Shown here: piece after piece, positions 1 to 9,440 of the stretch
How the letters are laid out: each line of letters begins with the position of its first letter
Numbering within the stretch: the stretch's first letter is position 1
From: Prochlorococcus sp. scB243_495L20
Lineage (GTDB): Bacteria; Cyanobacteriota; Cyanobacteriia; PCC-6307; Cyanobiaceae
Length of the DNA stretch: 64,000 bases
Direction of reading: 5' to 3'
Assembly (NCBI GenBank): GCA_000634215.1
Contig: JFLX01000001.1
Span: 434,001 to 498,000 of the forward strand
The notes under the pieces: generated by a model
Told to the model about the DNA's origin: nothing
Databases searched by the model: none
Seen by the model: the letters and a program-made list of their open reading frames with translations, nothing else
Position numbers and translations under genes: made by a program

Positions 1-1489
1 TAATACTAATAATTTGATCGATGACTTATCTTCAAATTTCAGCTTATTAGACTCTAATAAGATAGAAAATTTACTTGAATTTAAAAAAAAGGAAGTTCTA
101 AATACTCCAGGCAAAATCGAAAATTGGTTATTTTTTACTGATAAAATATCTATAGATGGCCAAAAATGGGAAAGCAAGAAGGCTGTATTTAGTAATGATT
201 TACTTGAATCGAAACAGGTTAAATTAGCTATTAATTCATTAACAGTTATTTCTGAAGCAGAGAAACTACGATTTAAGTCATCAATAAACTATTTAATATT
301 TGAAGAAAAAGTTGTAATTCCATTTTGGCTTGGAGATAGAACTTTAACAAAGTCAGGTGAATTCTTAGACTTTGCAAACAGGTGGAATTTTGGATATGAA
401 AACTTAGATAAGGATGGGTATTTTATTAGTAGGAAATTTAACTCTTTAGATATTACTGATGATTTTGTGCTTGATTTAGAGCCGCAATTCCTAATTCAGA
501 GGTCTTTAAAAGGATATACGAATAGTTTTGTAAAGAAGAACGAATCAATTACTTCAGATAGGGTTAAGAGAAATACAAGTTTTGCAGATTATTTTGCTCT
601 AAAATCCCAGATAAAAGGACCAATAAAAAATTGGGACTTAGAAATAGACAAGAATTTAAATTCTCTTGATTTTGATAAATTACAAGATGCATTTAGATTT
701 AAAACCGAATTAAGTAAAGAAATTGATTTATTTAATTCAAAATGGGAAAAAAGTTTTTATGGAATTTATAGAGAGAGGGTCTGGAATGGTTCATTAGGTG
801 AAGCAGAAATTTACTCAGGCTATGGTTCAAAATTACAAAAACAAAATACTTGGATTGTTGATGGCATTAAAAAGTCAGAATTTTTAACTTTTGGTTTAGC
901 TAACATAACTGCAGAGGCTTTGAATACTAAAAAATTACTTACTAACTTAAAAGGTAGTTTGTTTTATTCACTTGATCAGAAATTTCCAATTAGTTTTGAA
1001 GGGCCTAAAAAGAAATCTATTGATATTTCATATAAGTACATTCCTAAGCCAATAACAAAAGGTTTAAGTATTAATACAAGAGTTGAAGCATTATATTCTT
1101 TCTACGAAAATGGAAATCATCAAGAATATTTAGGGCTAGGTATAGGACCAGAATTAATATTTGGTAATTTTCAAAATAAAACTTTTGACTATACTCGGAT
1201 CAGTCTTTTACCTTTCTATAAATTTAGTAATGGTGAAAGTGTTTTTAAGTTTGATCAGAATAATGAGGACTTAACCTTAGAAATTTCTTTTGATCAGCAA
1301 TTATATGGACCTATCCTTCTCAAGAGTTTTGGGATTTTGAACCTAACTAATGATTCAAATGATTATGGTGAATTTATAGATTCTAAAATTTCTTTAAATT
1401 GGAAAAAAAGATCCTATGAATTTGGTATATTTTATCAGCCTCATAATCAAGTAGGGGGGATTGCTTTTAGTCTATATGGATTTAAATAG
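1..1489 (+). CDS. DUF3769-like protein, C-terminal part (5' end outside window)
   Basis: The reading frame is open to the left edge of the window with no stop, so this is the C-terminal part (about 490 residues) of a longer protein. The composition is rich in alternating aromatic and polar residues (for example FGIFYQPHNQVGG near the end) and ends in a terminal Phe-Lys pair, which resembles the beta-strand pattern of an outer-membrane barrel. From memory it fits the cyanobacterial DUF3769 family, which is LptD/OstA-like and thought to act in the outer envelope; I infer this from pattern, not from a search. Its stop abuts the stop of leuD, with which it converges. There is no sign of a frameshift. 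Function is unproven. Confidence 0.6.
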   Translation, partial: NTNNLIDDLSSNFSLLDSNKIENLLEFKKKEVLNTPGKIENWLFFTDKISIDGQKWESKKAVFSNDLLESKQVKLAINSLTVISEAEKLRFKSSINYLIFEEKVVIPFWLGDRTLTKSGEFLDFANRWNFGYENLDKDGYFISRKFNSLDITDDFVLDLEPQFLIQRSLKGYTNSFVKKNESITSDRVKRNTSFADYFALKSQIKGPIKNWDLEIDKNLNSLDFDKLQDAFRFKTELSKEIDLFNSKWEKSFYGIYRERVWNGSLGEAEIYSGYGSKLQKQNTWIVDGIKKSEFLTFGLANITAEALNTKKLLTNLKGSLFYSLDQKFPISFEGPKKKSIDISYKYIPKPITKGLSINTRVEALYSFYENGNHQEYLGLGIGPELIFGNFQNKTFDYTRISLLPFYKFSNGESVFKFDQNNEDLTLEISFDQQLYGPILLKSFGILNLTNDSNDYGEFIDSKISLNWKKRSYEFGIFYQPHNQVGGIAFSLYGFK

Positions 1490-2113
1490 TTATAAAAAAT
1501 TAGTATTAAATTTGATATAGGGTAATTGGTTGAATTTTTTTTCTATTAAATTTTTATTTTCAAGAAGTGTTGAAGTAGCATCCCATTCTCCTGATAAAAA
1601 CATTTTTCTTGAACTTTCCTTAATCTCAAGATTGAAATTTAAATCTTTTGATTTTGCTAAGGAGCTTTTCAGATTAATTTCTAAAAATAAAAATTGATTA
1701 TCGCAATAGTTTTGTATTTCTTCTATGGATTTTTTAGGTAGTGTAAAACATGGAATTCCTATCGCAATACAGTTACTATAAAAAATGTCGGCGAAACTCT
1801 CGCCTATGATTGCTTTTATACCCCATCTTATAAGCGCTTGGGGGGCATGTTCTCTGCTGGAACCGCATCCAAAATTGCTATTAACAACCAATATTGAGGC
1901 ATTTTTGTTTTTCTCTAGATCAAAAGGATGCTTTCCTTTTAAAGTTTTTCTATCGTCCTCAAAAACAGATTCACCCAATGAATCGAAGTTAACACACTTC
2001 AAAAAACGCGCTGGAATTATTCGATCTGTATCAATGTCATTACCAAGCAATGAGATACATTGCCCGTTAATATTTGAAATTTTTCCAATTGGTGGAGTAA
2101 ACTCTGACTTCAT
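1490..2113 (-). CDS. leuD: 3-isopropylmalate dehydratase small subunit
   Basis: LeuD pairs with LeuC to isomerise 2-isopropylmalate to 3-isopropylmalate in leucine synthesis, in the cytosol. The 207-residue length is usual for the family. The swivel-domain signature FGCGSSREHAPQAL sits at residues 81-94, and an IDTDRIIPARFL segment at 27-38 is the usual N-terminal substrate-loop motif. The ATG overlaps the leuC stop by one base (TGATG), which implies translational coupling in a leuC-leuD operon. It is the last gene of the minus-strand run glyA-cinA-leuC-leuD. Nothing looks degraded. Confidence 0.96.
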   Translation of the reverse strand: MKSEFTPPIGKISNINGQCISLLGNDIDTDRIIPARFLKCVNFDSLGESVFEDDRKTLKGKHPFDLEKNKNASILVVNSNFGCGSSREHAPQALIRWGIKAIIGESFADIFYSNCIAIGIPCFTLPKKSIEEIQNYCDNQFLFLEINLKSSLAKSKDLNFNLEIKESSRKMFLSGEWDATSTLLENKNLIEKKFNQLPYIKFNTNFL

Positions 2114-3519
2114 CAGTTGATAAATTCTCTAACGTCACTGACCTTGCCATTAACTGCAGCAGCAGCAACCATTGCTGGACTCATGAGCAGTGTTCTTCCA
2201 CTGGGAGATCCTTGCCTACCCTTGAAATTTCTATTGCTAGAACTAGCGCTAACTTGATTACCTATTAGCTTATCTGAATTCATTGCTAAACACATTGAGC
2301 AGCCAGGCTCTCTCCATTGAAATCCAGAATCCTTAAATATCTGATCAAGACCTTCTTGTTTTGCTTCAGTTGCCACTTTTTCTGAACCTGGAACTGCAAA
2401 TGCTTTGACATTCTTGGATACTTTTTTGCCTTTTAATACTTTAGCGGCAACTCTTAAGTCACTGATTCTTCCATTTGTGCAACTTCCTATGAAACAAACG
2501 TCTACAGGAGTATCTTTTATTAATTGTCCCGGCTTGAAACTCATATATTCATAAGCTTCTTTTGCAATTAATTTATCATTTGAGGACAAGTCATCTAAAA
2601 AAGGGATTTGTTGATTAATGCTTATACTTTGGCTAGGAGTAATTCCCCAGGTTACGGTTGGCTCCACTTTAGAAGCATCTAATTTAATTACATCATCATA
2701 AATTGAATTTTCATCGCTTTTTAATGATTCCCACCATGTGAGCGCTTTATCCCAATGCTCACTTTTTGGGGCACACAATTTATTTTTAATATAACTAAAT
2801 GTCTTGTCATCAGGGTTAATGTAGCCGCATCTTGCTCCTCCTTCAATAGACATATTGCATATTGTCATCCTTTCTTCCATTGATAATTCATCTATCGCAG
2901 GCCCTGCGAATTCATATGCGAAACCTACTCCTGCCTTTACTCCAAGTTTATGAATGATATGCAGTACTAAATCCTTAGCAAAAACACCATTAGATAATTT
3001 TTTGTCACACCAAATCTGCCTCACTTTCAATTTGTTGATAGCTATGGTTTGGGTAGCAAGAACATCTCTTACTTGACTTGTACCTATTCCAAAAGCAATT
3101 GACCCAAAAGCTCCATGAGTTGAAGTATGAGAATCTCCGCAAGCGATTGTCATTCCTGGCTGAGTTAGCCCTAATTCTGGTGCTACTACATGAACTATTC
3201 CTTGATTCCCACTACCAATATTAAAAAATTTTATTTTATGTTCTAAGCAATTCTTCTCAAGTGTTTCAATCATCTGTTCAGCGAGATTATCTTTGAAAGG
3301 CCTGCTCTGATTATCTGTTGGCACAATATGATCAACCGTAGCAACAGTTCTTTCAGGGAATTTTACTTTTAAGTTTTTGTCTTTTAAAGCACCAAATGCT
3401 TGAGGACTCGTCACTTCGTGGATAAGATGAAGACCAATAAATATCTGATCAGATCCTCCAGGAAGACTTGAAACTTTATGTAAATCCCAAACTTTATCAA
3501 ATAGGGTATCTTGACTCAA
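2113..3519 (-). CDS. leuC: 3-isopropylmalate dehydratase large subunit
   Basis: This is the aconitase-family large subunit that carries the 4Fe-4S cluster and works with LeuD in leucine biosynthesis. Residues 127-137 read [11 protein letters not shown], and the cluster cysteines are visible in GSCTNGR (near residue 345) and PGCSMCLAM (near 408). The length of 468 residues is normal. The start is a TTG: homology begins right there ([14 protein letters not shown], compared with the usual cyanobacterial LeuC N-terminus) and there is no ATG nearby. It lies 13 bases after the cinA stop, so the four genes probably form one transcript. Confidence 0.96.
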   Translation of the reverse strand: MSQDTLFDKVWDLHKVSSLPGGSDQIFIGLHLIHEVTSPQAFGALKDKNLKVKFPERTVATVDHIVPTDNQSRPFKDNLAEQMIETLEKNCLEHKIKFFNIGSGNQGIVHVVAPELGLTQPGMTIACGDSHTSTHGAFGSIAFGIGTSQVRDVLATQTIAINKLKVRQIWCDKKLSNGVFAKDLVLHIIHKLGVKAGVGFAYEFAGPAIDELSMEERMTICNMSIEGGARCGYINPDDKTFSYIKNKLCAPKSEHWDKALTWWESLKSDENSIYDDVIKLDASKVEPTVTWGITPSQSISINQQIPFLDDLSSNDKLIAKEAYEYMSFKPGQLIKDTPVDVCFIGSCTNGRISDLRVAAKVLKGKKVSKNVKAFAVPGSEKVATEAKQEGLDQIFKDSGFQWREPGCSMCLAMNSDKLIGNQVSASSSNRNFKGRQGSPSGRTLLMSPAMVAAAAVNGKVSDVREFIN

Positions 3520-3532
3520 TTTGTAAAAATAG

Positions 3533-4807
3533 TTACTTACTATTTGATAATAGGATTAATCTGAGACTGTTCAAACATACATTTACACTTAGTGTTTGTA
3601 TTTCTTTTCTATTTCGTGTTGAGTTAAATAGTTTTTTTATATTTGTTATATGATTATTTGGTCCTGAAATTGAAATATAAACAAGTCCAACTGGTTTGTC
3701 TTGGCTGCCTCCGTTAGGACCAGCTATTCCACTAATTGCTATTGCCCAATCTGCTCTTAATTTCTTTTTTGCATTAATTGCCATGGCCTCACAAACTTCT
3801 TCAGAAACAGCTCCATATTTTATAAGCTTTTCTTTAGAAATATTTAATAATGAATTTTTTAGTTCATTACTGTAGGAAACAATACTACCTTGAAAAACTT
3901 GAGATGAGCCTGGTATTGAGGTTATTGATGAAGATAGAAGGCCTCCGGTGCAGGATTCAGCAAAAACAATAGTTTCGTTCCTCTTGGTTAATTCTTTTAT
4001 TAATACGCTAGGAAGAGTATCATTATCCTCTCCAAAAATAAATTTTGAAAAATCTTTTTTTAATTTTTCTTTAATTGGTTTAATTATATTTTTTGCTTCT
4101 TGGTAGTTCTTTGCTCGCGCGGTGATTCTGAGTTTAACCTCTCCTAAGTTTGCATATGGAGCAACGGTAGGGTTTTTAAGATTTAATAGATCATTAATTT
4201 TTTCAGCAACGCTTGATTCTCCAATACCCGCAAATTTAAGAGTATTAGAAAAAAAGGAATAATTATCTGAAAATTTGGTTTTAATGAAATCATACGCCGT
4301 CTCTTCCCACATAGTTTTCATTTCACTGGGCACTCCTGGGAAAGTAAGGATAGTAAAATCTTTTACTGGTTCCCAAATCATTCCTGGGGCAGTGCCCCTA
4401 GGGTTATTAATAATTTGAGCATTTTCTGGGAAGAAACATTGTTTCCTTAAGCTAGAGGAATCGTCATGGAGCTTTGAGTTTGAAAGTTTTTGTTTAATTT
4501 CATCCCACAAGAGCGGTCTTTCAAAAAGAGATACATTAAAAGATTTAGCTATTGCTTCAGTAGTTAAGTCATCTGGGGTGGGTCCCAAGCCACCAGTTGT
4601 AATTAGAAGATTACTTCTTTTCGATATTTCTTGAATTACTTTTATAATTCGATCACAATTATCACCTACGGTTGATTGCCTAAAGTGATTTAAGCCTAAT
4701 TGAGATAACTGTTCAGAAATCCATTGAGCATTTGTATTGATAATATTTCCTAAGAGTAGCTCTGTTCCAATAGAAAGAATTTCAACTCCCTTGGAGTTAG
4801 GACTCAT
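3533..4807 (-). CDS. cinA: CinA family protein (NMN deamidase / ADP-ribose pyrophosphatase type)
   Basis: The protein has two domains. Residues about 5-170 are a MoCF/COG1058 domain ([16 protein letters not shown], then [13 protein letters not shown] at 70-82). Residues about 260-424 are a CinA C-terminal PncC-type domain ([15 protein letters not shown] and the [15 protein letters not shown] loop). Family members hydrolyse ADP-ribose and deamidate NMN in pyridine nucleotide recycling; the old name comes from competence induction, for which there is no evidence here. The length of 424 aa is typical. Its ATG overlaps the glyA stop by four bases (ATGA), so it is translationally coupled to glyA. 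Confidence 0.93.
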   Translation of the reverse strand: MSPNSKGVEILSIGTELLLGNIINTNAQWISEQLSQLGLNHFRQSTVGDNCDRIIKVIQEISKRSNLLITTGGLGPTPDDLTTEAIAKSFNVSLFERPLLWDEIKQKLSNSKLHDDSSSLRKQCFFPENAQIINNPRGTAPGMIWEPVKDFTILTFPGVPSEMKTMWEETAYDFIKTKFSDNYSFFSNTLKFAGIGESSVAEKINDLLNLKNPTVAPYANLGEVKLRITARAKNYQEAKNIIKPIKEKLKKDFSKFIFGEDNDTLPSVLIKELTKRNETIVFAESCTGGLLSSSITSIPGSSQVFQGSIVSYSNELKNSLLNISKEKLIKYGAVSEEVCEAMAINAKKKLRADWAIAISGIAGPNGGSQDKPVGLVYISISGPNNHITNIKKLFNSTRNRKEIQTLSVNVCLNSLRLILLSNSK

Positions 4808-6075
4808 TTAATTGATGCTTCAAGTTTGCCTTCATATAGAGGAAAACGATTACATAAGGTTAATACCCTTTCTTTACATTTACTTTCAATAAGTGAATCG
4901 TCTGGATAAAGTAATCTATCAGCAATAATTTCGCCAACTTCAGCAAAAGCATTCTCATTAAAGCCTCTAGTAGTTAAAGCAGCAGTTCCTAACCTTAGTC
5001 CGCTGGTTACAAAAGGTGATTCAGGGTCAAATGGAACAGTATTTTTATTTGCAGTGATATTTACCTCACTTACAAGCAAGTCAGCAATTTTACCAGTCAT
5101 ATTGATACTTCTTAAATCGAGTAAAACTATATGGTTATCAGTGCCTCCACTGACGATATTGATACCTCTATTTATTAAAGTTGAAGCTAGAACTTTTGCA
5201 TTTTTTATTACTTGTTGGGAATAATTAACGAAATCTGGCTGCAAGGCTTCTCCAAATGCAACTGCTTTAGCGGCAATTATATGTTCGAGGGGCCCACCCT
5301 GAGTTCCAGGGAAAACAGATTTATCAAATTTCTTTCCAAATTCTGCATCTTTACACAAGATAAGTCCCCCTCTAGGCCCTCTTAATGTTTTATGAGTAGT
5401 TGTGGTTACTACATCACAATATGGTATTGGATTTGGGTGAAGTTTACTTGCTACAAGACCGGCAATGTGTGCAATATCAGCCATTAAGAATGCACCAACT
5501 TCATCTGCAATATTTCTAAATGACTCAAAATCGATTGTTCTTGGATAAGCAGAATATCCACATATGATTAATTTTGGTTTTGTTTCAAGTGCTATCTCTC
5601 TTATTTCATCAAAATTTAATTCACTAGTTTCTTTATTTACACCATAGTGAACTGCATTAAACCATTTACCACTCATATTAACTGGAGACCCATGAGTTAG
5701 GTGTCCACCATGAGATAAATCCATCCCCATGATTGTGTCGCCAGGTTTAAGTAGACTTAGGAAAACAGCAGCATTTGCCTGCGCTCCACTATGGGGTTGA
5801 ACATTAGCCCAATTTGCATTAAATAATTTTTTCGCTCTTTGAATAGCTAATTCTTCGATTTCATCAACAAATTCACATCCCCCGTAATATCTTTTTTGAG
5901 GTAATCCCTCGGCGTATTTATTTGTAAGGACGGAACCTTGAGCCTGCATAACGGCAATTGATGCGAAATTTTCGCTTGCGATTAACTCAAGATGAGTTTC
6001 CTGCCTATTTTTTTCAGAATTAATAAAATTTGATATTACTGGATCACTTTCTTTAAGATTTTGAAGGATATTCAT
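4804..6075 (-). CDS. glyA: serine hydroxymethyltransferase
   Basis: GlyA is the PLP enzyme that interconverts serine and glycine and supplies one-carbon units on tetrahydrofolate. The PLP lysine is Lys229 in [15 protein letters not shown] (223-237). Other family signatures are LIASENF (31-37), the YAEGLP loop (54-59) and [10 protein letters not shown] (95-104). The 423-residue length is standard. It is the first gene of the glyA-cinA-leuC-leuD run. The spacer to tRNA-Arg is about 77 bases and very AT-rich, and presumably holds the promoter. I saw no glycine riboswitch there. Confidence 0.97.
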   Translation of the reverse strand: MNILQNLKESDPVISNFINSEKNRQETHLELIASENFASIAVMQAQGSVLTNKYAEGLPQKRYYGGCEFVDEIEELAIQRAKKLFNANWANVQPHSGAQANAAVFLSLLKPGDTIMGMDLSHGGHLTHGSPVNMSGKWFNAVHYGVNKETSELNFDEIREIALETKPKLIICGYSAYPRTIDFESFRNIADEVGAFLMADIAHIAGLVASKLHPNPIPYCDVVTTTTHKTLRGPRGGLILCKDAEFGKKFDKSVFPGTQGGPLEHIIAAKAVAFGEALQPDFVNYSQQVIKNAKVLASTLINRGINIVSGGTDNHIVLLDLRSINMTGKIADLLVSEVNITANKNTVPFDPESPFVTSGLRLGTAALTTRGFNENAFAEVGEIIADRLLYPDDSLIESKCKERVLTLCNRFPLYEGKLEASIK

Positions 6076-6152
6076 TGAATTTGATAAGTAATACTCATAA
6101 TATAGACGATATTTTTTAGAAAAATATAAAAAGAATATTTCAGAATTTTAAA

Positions 6153-6226
6153 CGCGCCTGGAGAGATTCGAACTCCCGACACCCTGATCCGTAGTCAGGT
6201 GCTCTAATCCACTGAGCTACAGGCGC
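6153..6226 (-). tRNA. tRNA-Arg (ACG)
   Basis: Reading the minus strand gives a complete cloverleaf of 74 nt. The acceptor stem is GCGCCTG paired with CAGGCGC, the D arm contains GCTCAGTGGATTAGAGC, and the anticodon stem CCTGA/TCAGG holds loop CTACGGA. The anticodon is therefore ACG, which is deaminated to ICG in bacteria. The T arm contains GGTTCGAA-like GAGTTCGAATCTC. The discriminator base is G and CCA is not encoded. It stands alone between glyA and a plus-strand gene. Confidence 0.96.
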
Positions 6227-6282
6227 ATAATTATGTAATATCTCTGTTTCAGGGTCTCTTAGTCAACTAGATTTCGGGTAAA

Positions 6283-6564
6283 ATGTCTATTATTAACAAT
6301 CTTTTTATTAATATGCCTATAAAGTGGTACGGAAATGGTGATTTAGAAGATCCTATCTATAAACATTTTTCTCGAATAGTAAATTTTGTTATTCATTGCA
6401 TGATATTTACTGCGATTGTAAGTGGCACTTGGCTTTTAAAAGAGATTAAATATGAAATCGGCTATTTTAATAATTTTGCAATTGTCTGGTCAGTGCTTTT
6501 GGCCTCACATTTACTTTTCGTGATTATAAAAAAACCCAAAGATACTTCAAAACAATCAACTTAA
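6283..6564 (+). CDS. small membrane protein, function unknown
   Basis: A 93-residue protein with two predicted membrane helices at about 33-52 (FVIHCMIFTAIVSGTWLL) and 64-83 (NFAIVWSVLLASHLLFVII), separated by a short loop and ending in a charged Lys-rich tail. I do not recognise a named domain. It starts at the ATG that follows AGATTTCGGGTAAA, and it lies 14 bases ahead of a DUF3181 gene on the same strand, so the two are likely cotranscribed. Codon and base composition match the neighbours. It is probably a picocyanobacterial conserved hypothetical, but I cannot check that. Confidence 0.75.
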   Translation: MSIINNLFINMPIKWYGNGDLEDPIYKHFSRIVNFVIHCMIFTAIVSGTWLLKEIKYEIGYFNNFAIVWSVLLASHLLFVIIKKPKDTSKQST

Positions 6565-6578
6565 ATTAATTTCTATTT

Positions 6579-6869
6579 ATGGACTCTAAGATACTTATAA
6601 GTGATCTAGAAAATGTTATTTCCGAAAAGGTTTTTATAAAAATAGAAAAGTGGAATTTGTATCTTGGAGATGCTGGACTAGCTAGACATCTTGCTATTGA
6701 ATGTATCAGCAATAAAGATCAAGCCCCATTGGAGGCTGCAAAATTAAGTCTGAAAGCAGTAAATGTAAAAGTAGGTGAGGGTGTTAAAAGTATTCCACTG
6801 ATTAATTTAATCACTAATTCACAAATTCTAGAATTAGAAGAGATTTTGGAAAGTTTTTTTAATAACTAA
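6579..6869 (+). CDS. DUF3181 family protein
   Basis: A 96-residue acidic, soluble protein. The segment WNLYLGDAGLARHLAIECI (about residues 25-43) and the pattern of the rest fit the cyanobacterial DUF3181 family as I remember it. No function is known for that family. There is no signal peptide or membrane segment. It follows the small membrane protein by 14 bases and its stop overlaps the 3' end of the convergent murJ by four bases. Confidence 0.78.
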   Translation: MDSKILISDLENVISEKVFIKIEKWNLYLGDAGLARHLAIECISNKDQAPLEAAKLSLKAVNVKVGEGVKSIPLINLITNSQILELEEILESFFNN

Positions 6870-8449
6870 ATCTCTTTTTTTGAAAATTTAAATTTATTTA
6901 CTTTCAAGCATTTTGTAAGTAAAAAATAAATCACAAAAAAAGTTAGAGTTCCAAATATTAATAATAAAAATTCCGCGAGATTTGAATTGAAGTTATTCGT
7001 AGTTTGGAGAATCCTAAAACAAAGTGTGCTGTCTATAAATGCTGCTAATGACATGAGGCTAATTTTCCTCAATAATGCCAAATTAGGAAAATAGATTCCT
7101 TCGTTTTGTAAATTGAAAGAAAGCAATATACAAACTATAAAGTTAACTATTACTGAAGATAAAATTATTCCCACAACTCCAAAATTATAAGGAGAAAGAT
7201 CCCCAATATTCTTAATTGGGGCACCAACTAAAAACCAATCAAAAAAAATATTAAATATTATCCCTGCAAATGAACATTTAAAAGGGAAGTTTGTTTTTTC
7301 TATTGAATAGTAAGTTCTGACTAATAAATCTTTATAAAGATAAAATGGTATGCCAACCGCATAAGCAATTAATATATTCTTTACTTTTAAAGTTGCTGAA
7401 TAATCAAAAGAACCTCTTTGAAAAACTAATTGAACGATTTGATTATTGAATGTTACGAAAAATCCTGTTAAAAAAATAGCTGTCAAGAAACAGTACTCTA
7501 CCCCAGATATCAATTGTTTCTGGAGACCTCTTTCGTCTTTTTCACTTCTTAATTTAGAAAATTTTGGCAGTAATGGCAGAATCAAGGAGTTAGATAATAT
7601 GCCTAAGGGGGCTTGTATAAGAAAGTTTCCGTAAGCTAGTCCAGATGCTGCGCCTTGAAAACTTGAAGCGAAAAACATATCTATAAAAACATTAATTTGA
7701 CTTAAACCTGATGAGATAGATGCTGGAATAATTAGTTTGAAAATCCTCCTCTCTTCATCCTTAAATAAATTGAAGTTTGACTCTAATCTCAAGAGACCAA
7801 TTTTATTTATTTCCCAAATTTGAACAACAAACTGAATTAAAGTTCCTGTCAAAGTTGCAAATGCCAGTAATCCCGTGTAAGTAAAGAAATTGGAAGATGT
7901 ATTTTCTTGGTTGAAAATCCAACTAAATAAAATAAAAAAAATAATAGTTATGCTTGTTATTGCTGGACTTATACTTGATAAAAAGAATTTTCTTTGGGAA
8001 TTTAAGGCGCCAAAGCTTAAACCTATGAAGCCTGATAAAGGGATGCAAGGTGTAAGTATTTGCAATTGGTAAGTGGCAATAGATTTTGCTTCGTAACTTA
8101 AATTCGGGGCCAATAAATCAATTAATAAACTGGAATTCGAGTAAATCAATATGGCTAAAATTAATAATAAAATTGAAAGTTTTATGCTTACTTGAGTTAA
8201 AACAATCCCTCCATTTCTTTTGTTAAGCGGAGTTAAAACTGCAACGACTGCGTTATGCAATGGACCATTGATACCCCCAATGATTATTATCAAAAAACCA
8301 GGAATGATATATGCATAATTAAATGCGTCGTATGTTACGCCAACTCCAAAAGCAGCAGCTATAAATATTTGTCTTATACATCCCGCAAATTTACTTAGAC
8401 TGGTACCAAACGAAATTGAAAAAACATTATTTTTTAAAAATGAATGCAT
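6866..8449 (-). CDS. murJ: lipid II flippase MurJ (MviN family)
   Basis: MurJ flips the peptidoglycan precursor lipid II across the inner membrane. The protein has about 14 hydrophobic helices spread along 527 residues, and the MviN signature is seen near the N-terminus (GTSLSKFAGCIRQIFIAAAFG followed by the GVTYDAFNYAYIIP loop). I chose the ATG at 8449 (MHSFLKNNVFSI) over an upstream in-frame start at 8488, because the family N-terminus begins just before the first helix. It is divergent from sfsA with about 70 bases between them, a spacer that must hold both promoters. Confidence 0.92.
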   Translation of the reverse strand: MHSFLKNNVFSISFGTSLSKFAGCIRQIFIAAAFGVGVTYDAFNYAYIIPGFLIIIIGGINGPLHNAVVAVLTPLNKRNGGIVLTQVSIKLSILLLILAILIYSNSSLLIDLLAPNLSYEAKSIATYQLQILTPCIPLSGFIGLSFGALNSQRKFFLSSISPAITSITIIFFILFSWIFNQENTSSNFFTYTGLLAFATLTGTLIQFVVQIWEINKIGLLRLESNFNLFKDEERRIFKLIIPASISSGLSQINVFIDMFFASSFQGAASGLAYGNFLIQAPLGILSNSLILPLLPKFSKLRSEKDERGLQKQLISGVEYCFLTAIFLTGFFVTFNNQIVQLVFQRGSFDYSATLKVKNILIAYAVGIPFYLYKDLLVRTYYSIEKTNFPFKCSFAGIIFNIFFDWFLVGAPIKNIGDLSPYNFGVVGIILSSVIVNFIVCILLSFNLQNEGIYFPNLALLRKISLMSLAAFIDSTLCFRILQTTNNFNSNLAEFLLLIFGTLTFFVIYFLLTKCLKVNKFKFSKKEI

Positions 8450-8519
8450 TTGGAATCGTCTAAATTTTTCAATAAGTATAAGTTTCAATTATATTTGATT
8501 TCTATCTAACGACATATTT

Positions 8520-9260
8520 ATGAATGATCGGATAATTGATTTTGATCCATTAATTGAAGGGGTTTTAATTAAGAGGTATAAAAGGTTTCTTGCAGATATT
8601 GAATTAGAGAGTGGAGAGGTAGTAACTGCTCATTGTGCTAACACTGGCCCAATGAAGGGACTTTTGAGTGAAGGAGCAAAAGTAAGAATAAGTGCTTCCT
8701 CTTCCCAAAAAAGAAAATTACCTTTTACTTGGGAGCAGATATGTGTTTTTAATGCAAAAAATGAGGAAGTTTGGGTGGGTATTAATACTCTATTAGCAAA
8801 CAAGTTAATCAAAGAGGTTATTAAGAAAAATCTGCTTATAGAAAAAATAGGTGAAATAGAGACAATTAAATCTGAAGTTCCTTATGGAAAAGATAAAAAA
8901 AGCAGAATTGACTTTTTTTTAACCCCAAAATCTTCAAATCCTGATAAACGTAACATTTACGTAGAGGTTAAAAATACGACTTGGATTAAAGAAAATGTAG
9001 CTCTATTCCCAGATACAGTCACGAAAAGAGGCCAAAAACATCTCATGGAATTAAAGGAATTAATTCCTGAAAGTAAAAGTGTTTTAGTACTTTGTATAAC
9101 GAGAAAAGATGCTTGTTTTTTTGCTCCTGGAGATGATGCAGATCCCTTGTACGGCAGTCTTTTTAGAGAATCTCAAAGTGCAGGAATGATAACTATCCCA
9201 TGTTCCTTTGAATTTAATAGAGACCACGTATCGTGGAAAGGAATTAAACCTTTGAAATAA
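8520..9260 (+). CDS. sfsA: SfsA family DNA/RNA-nuclease-fold protein
   Basis: Sugar fermentation stimulation protein homologue of 246 residues. The N-terminal part is an OB-like domain, with [16 protein letters not shown] and the [13 protein letters not shown] motif (about 37-49). The C-terminal part has a PD-(D/E)XK nuclease-like core: SRIDFFL (about 128), then the YVEVKNTT motif and [10 protein letters not shown]. In E. coli SfsA was linked to maltose genes, but the conserved role is unclear. The gene stands alone, followed by the amt1 promoter region. Confidence 0.9.
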   Translation: MNDRIIDFDPLIEGVLIKRYKRFLADIELESGEVVTAHCANTGPMKGLLSEGAKVRISASSSQKRKLPFTWEQICVFNAKNEEVWVGINTLLANKLIKEVIKKNLLIEKIGEIETIKSEVPYGKDKKSRIDFFLTPKSSNPDKRNIYVEVKNTTWIKENVALFPDTVTKRGQKHLMELKELIPESKSVLVLCITRKDACFFAPGDDADPLYGSLFRESQSAGMITIPCSFEFNRDHVSWKGIKPLK

Positions 9261-9343
9261 ATAAAATCTTGATAATTTGAAATTTGAAAAAAAAAAATTT
9301 TTAAATTTAACAGATATAGTTTTAAGATGCAACTATAAAATTG

Positions 9344-9357
9344 GTAACAACGACTAC
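9344..9357 (+). promoter_or_regulatory. NtcA-type binding site upstream of amt1
   Basis: The sequence GTAACAACGACTAC is a perfect GTA-N8-TAC palindromic consensus for NtcA, the cyanobacterial nitrogen regulator. It lies 84-97 bases upstream of the amt1 ATG. NtcA sites usually sit about 20-24 bases ahead of a TAN3T -10 box. I do not see a clean match at that spacing; the candidates are TAAGTT (9368) and GAATAT (9388). The site is visible in the sequence; activation under nitrogen stress is inferred from NtcA biology and from the product. Confidence 0.8.
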
Positions 9358-9440
9358 TAGACACTAATAAGTTTTTTGAGCAAAATTGAATATGAAAGGA
9401 AACAGCACAAACTGTTTTTTTGCAGATCTAATTTTTTTTT

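Noticed and set aside
9084..9364. Minus-strand ORFs after sfsA
   Set aside because: They overlap sfsA and the amt1 promoter and are low-complexity Phe/Lys-rich frames.
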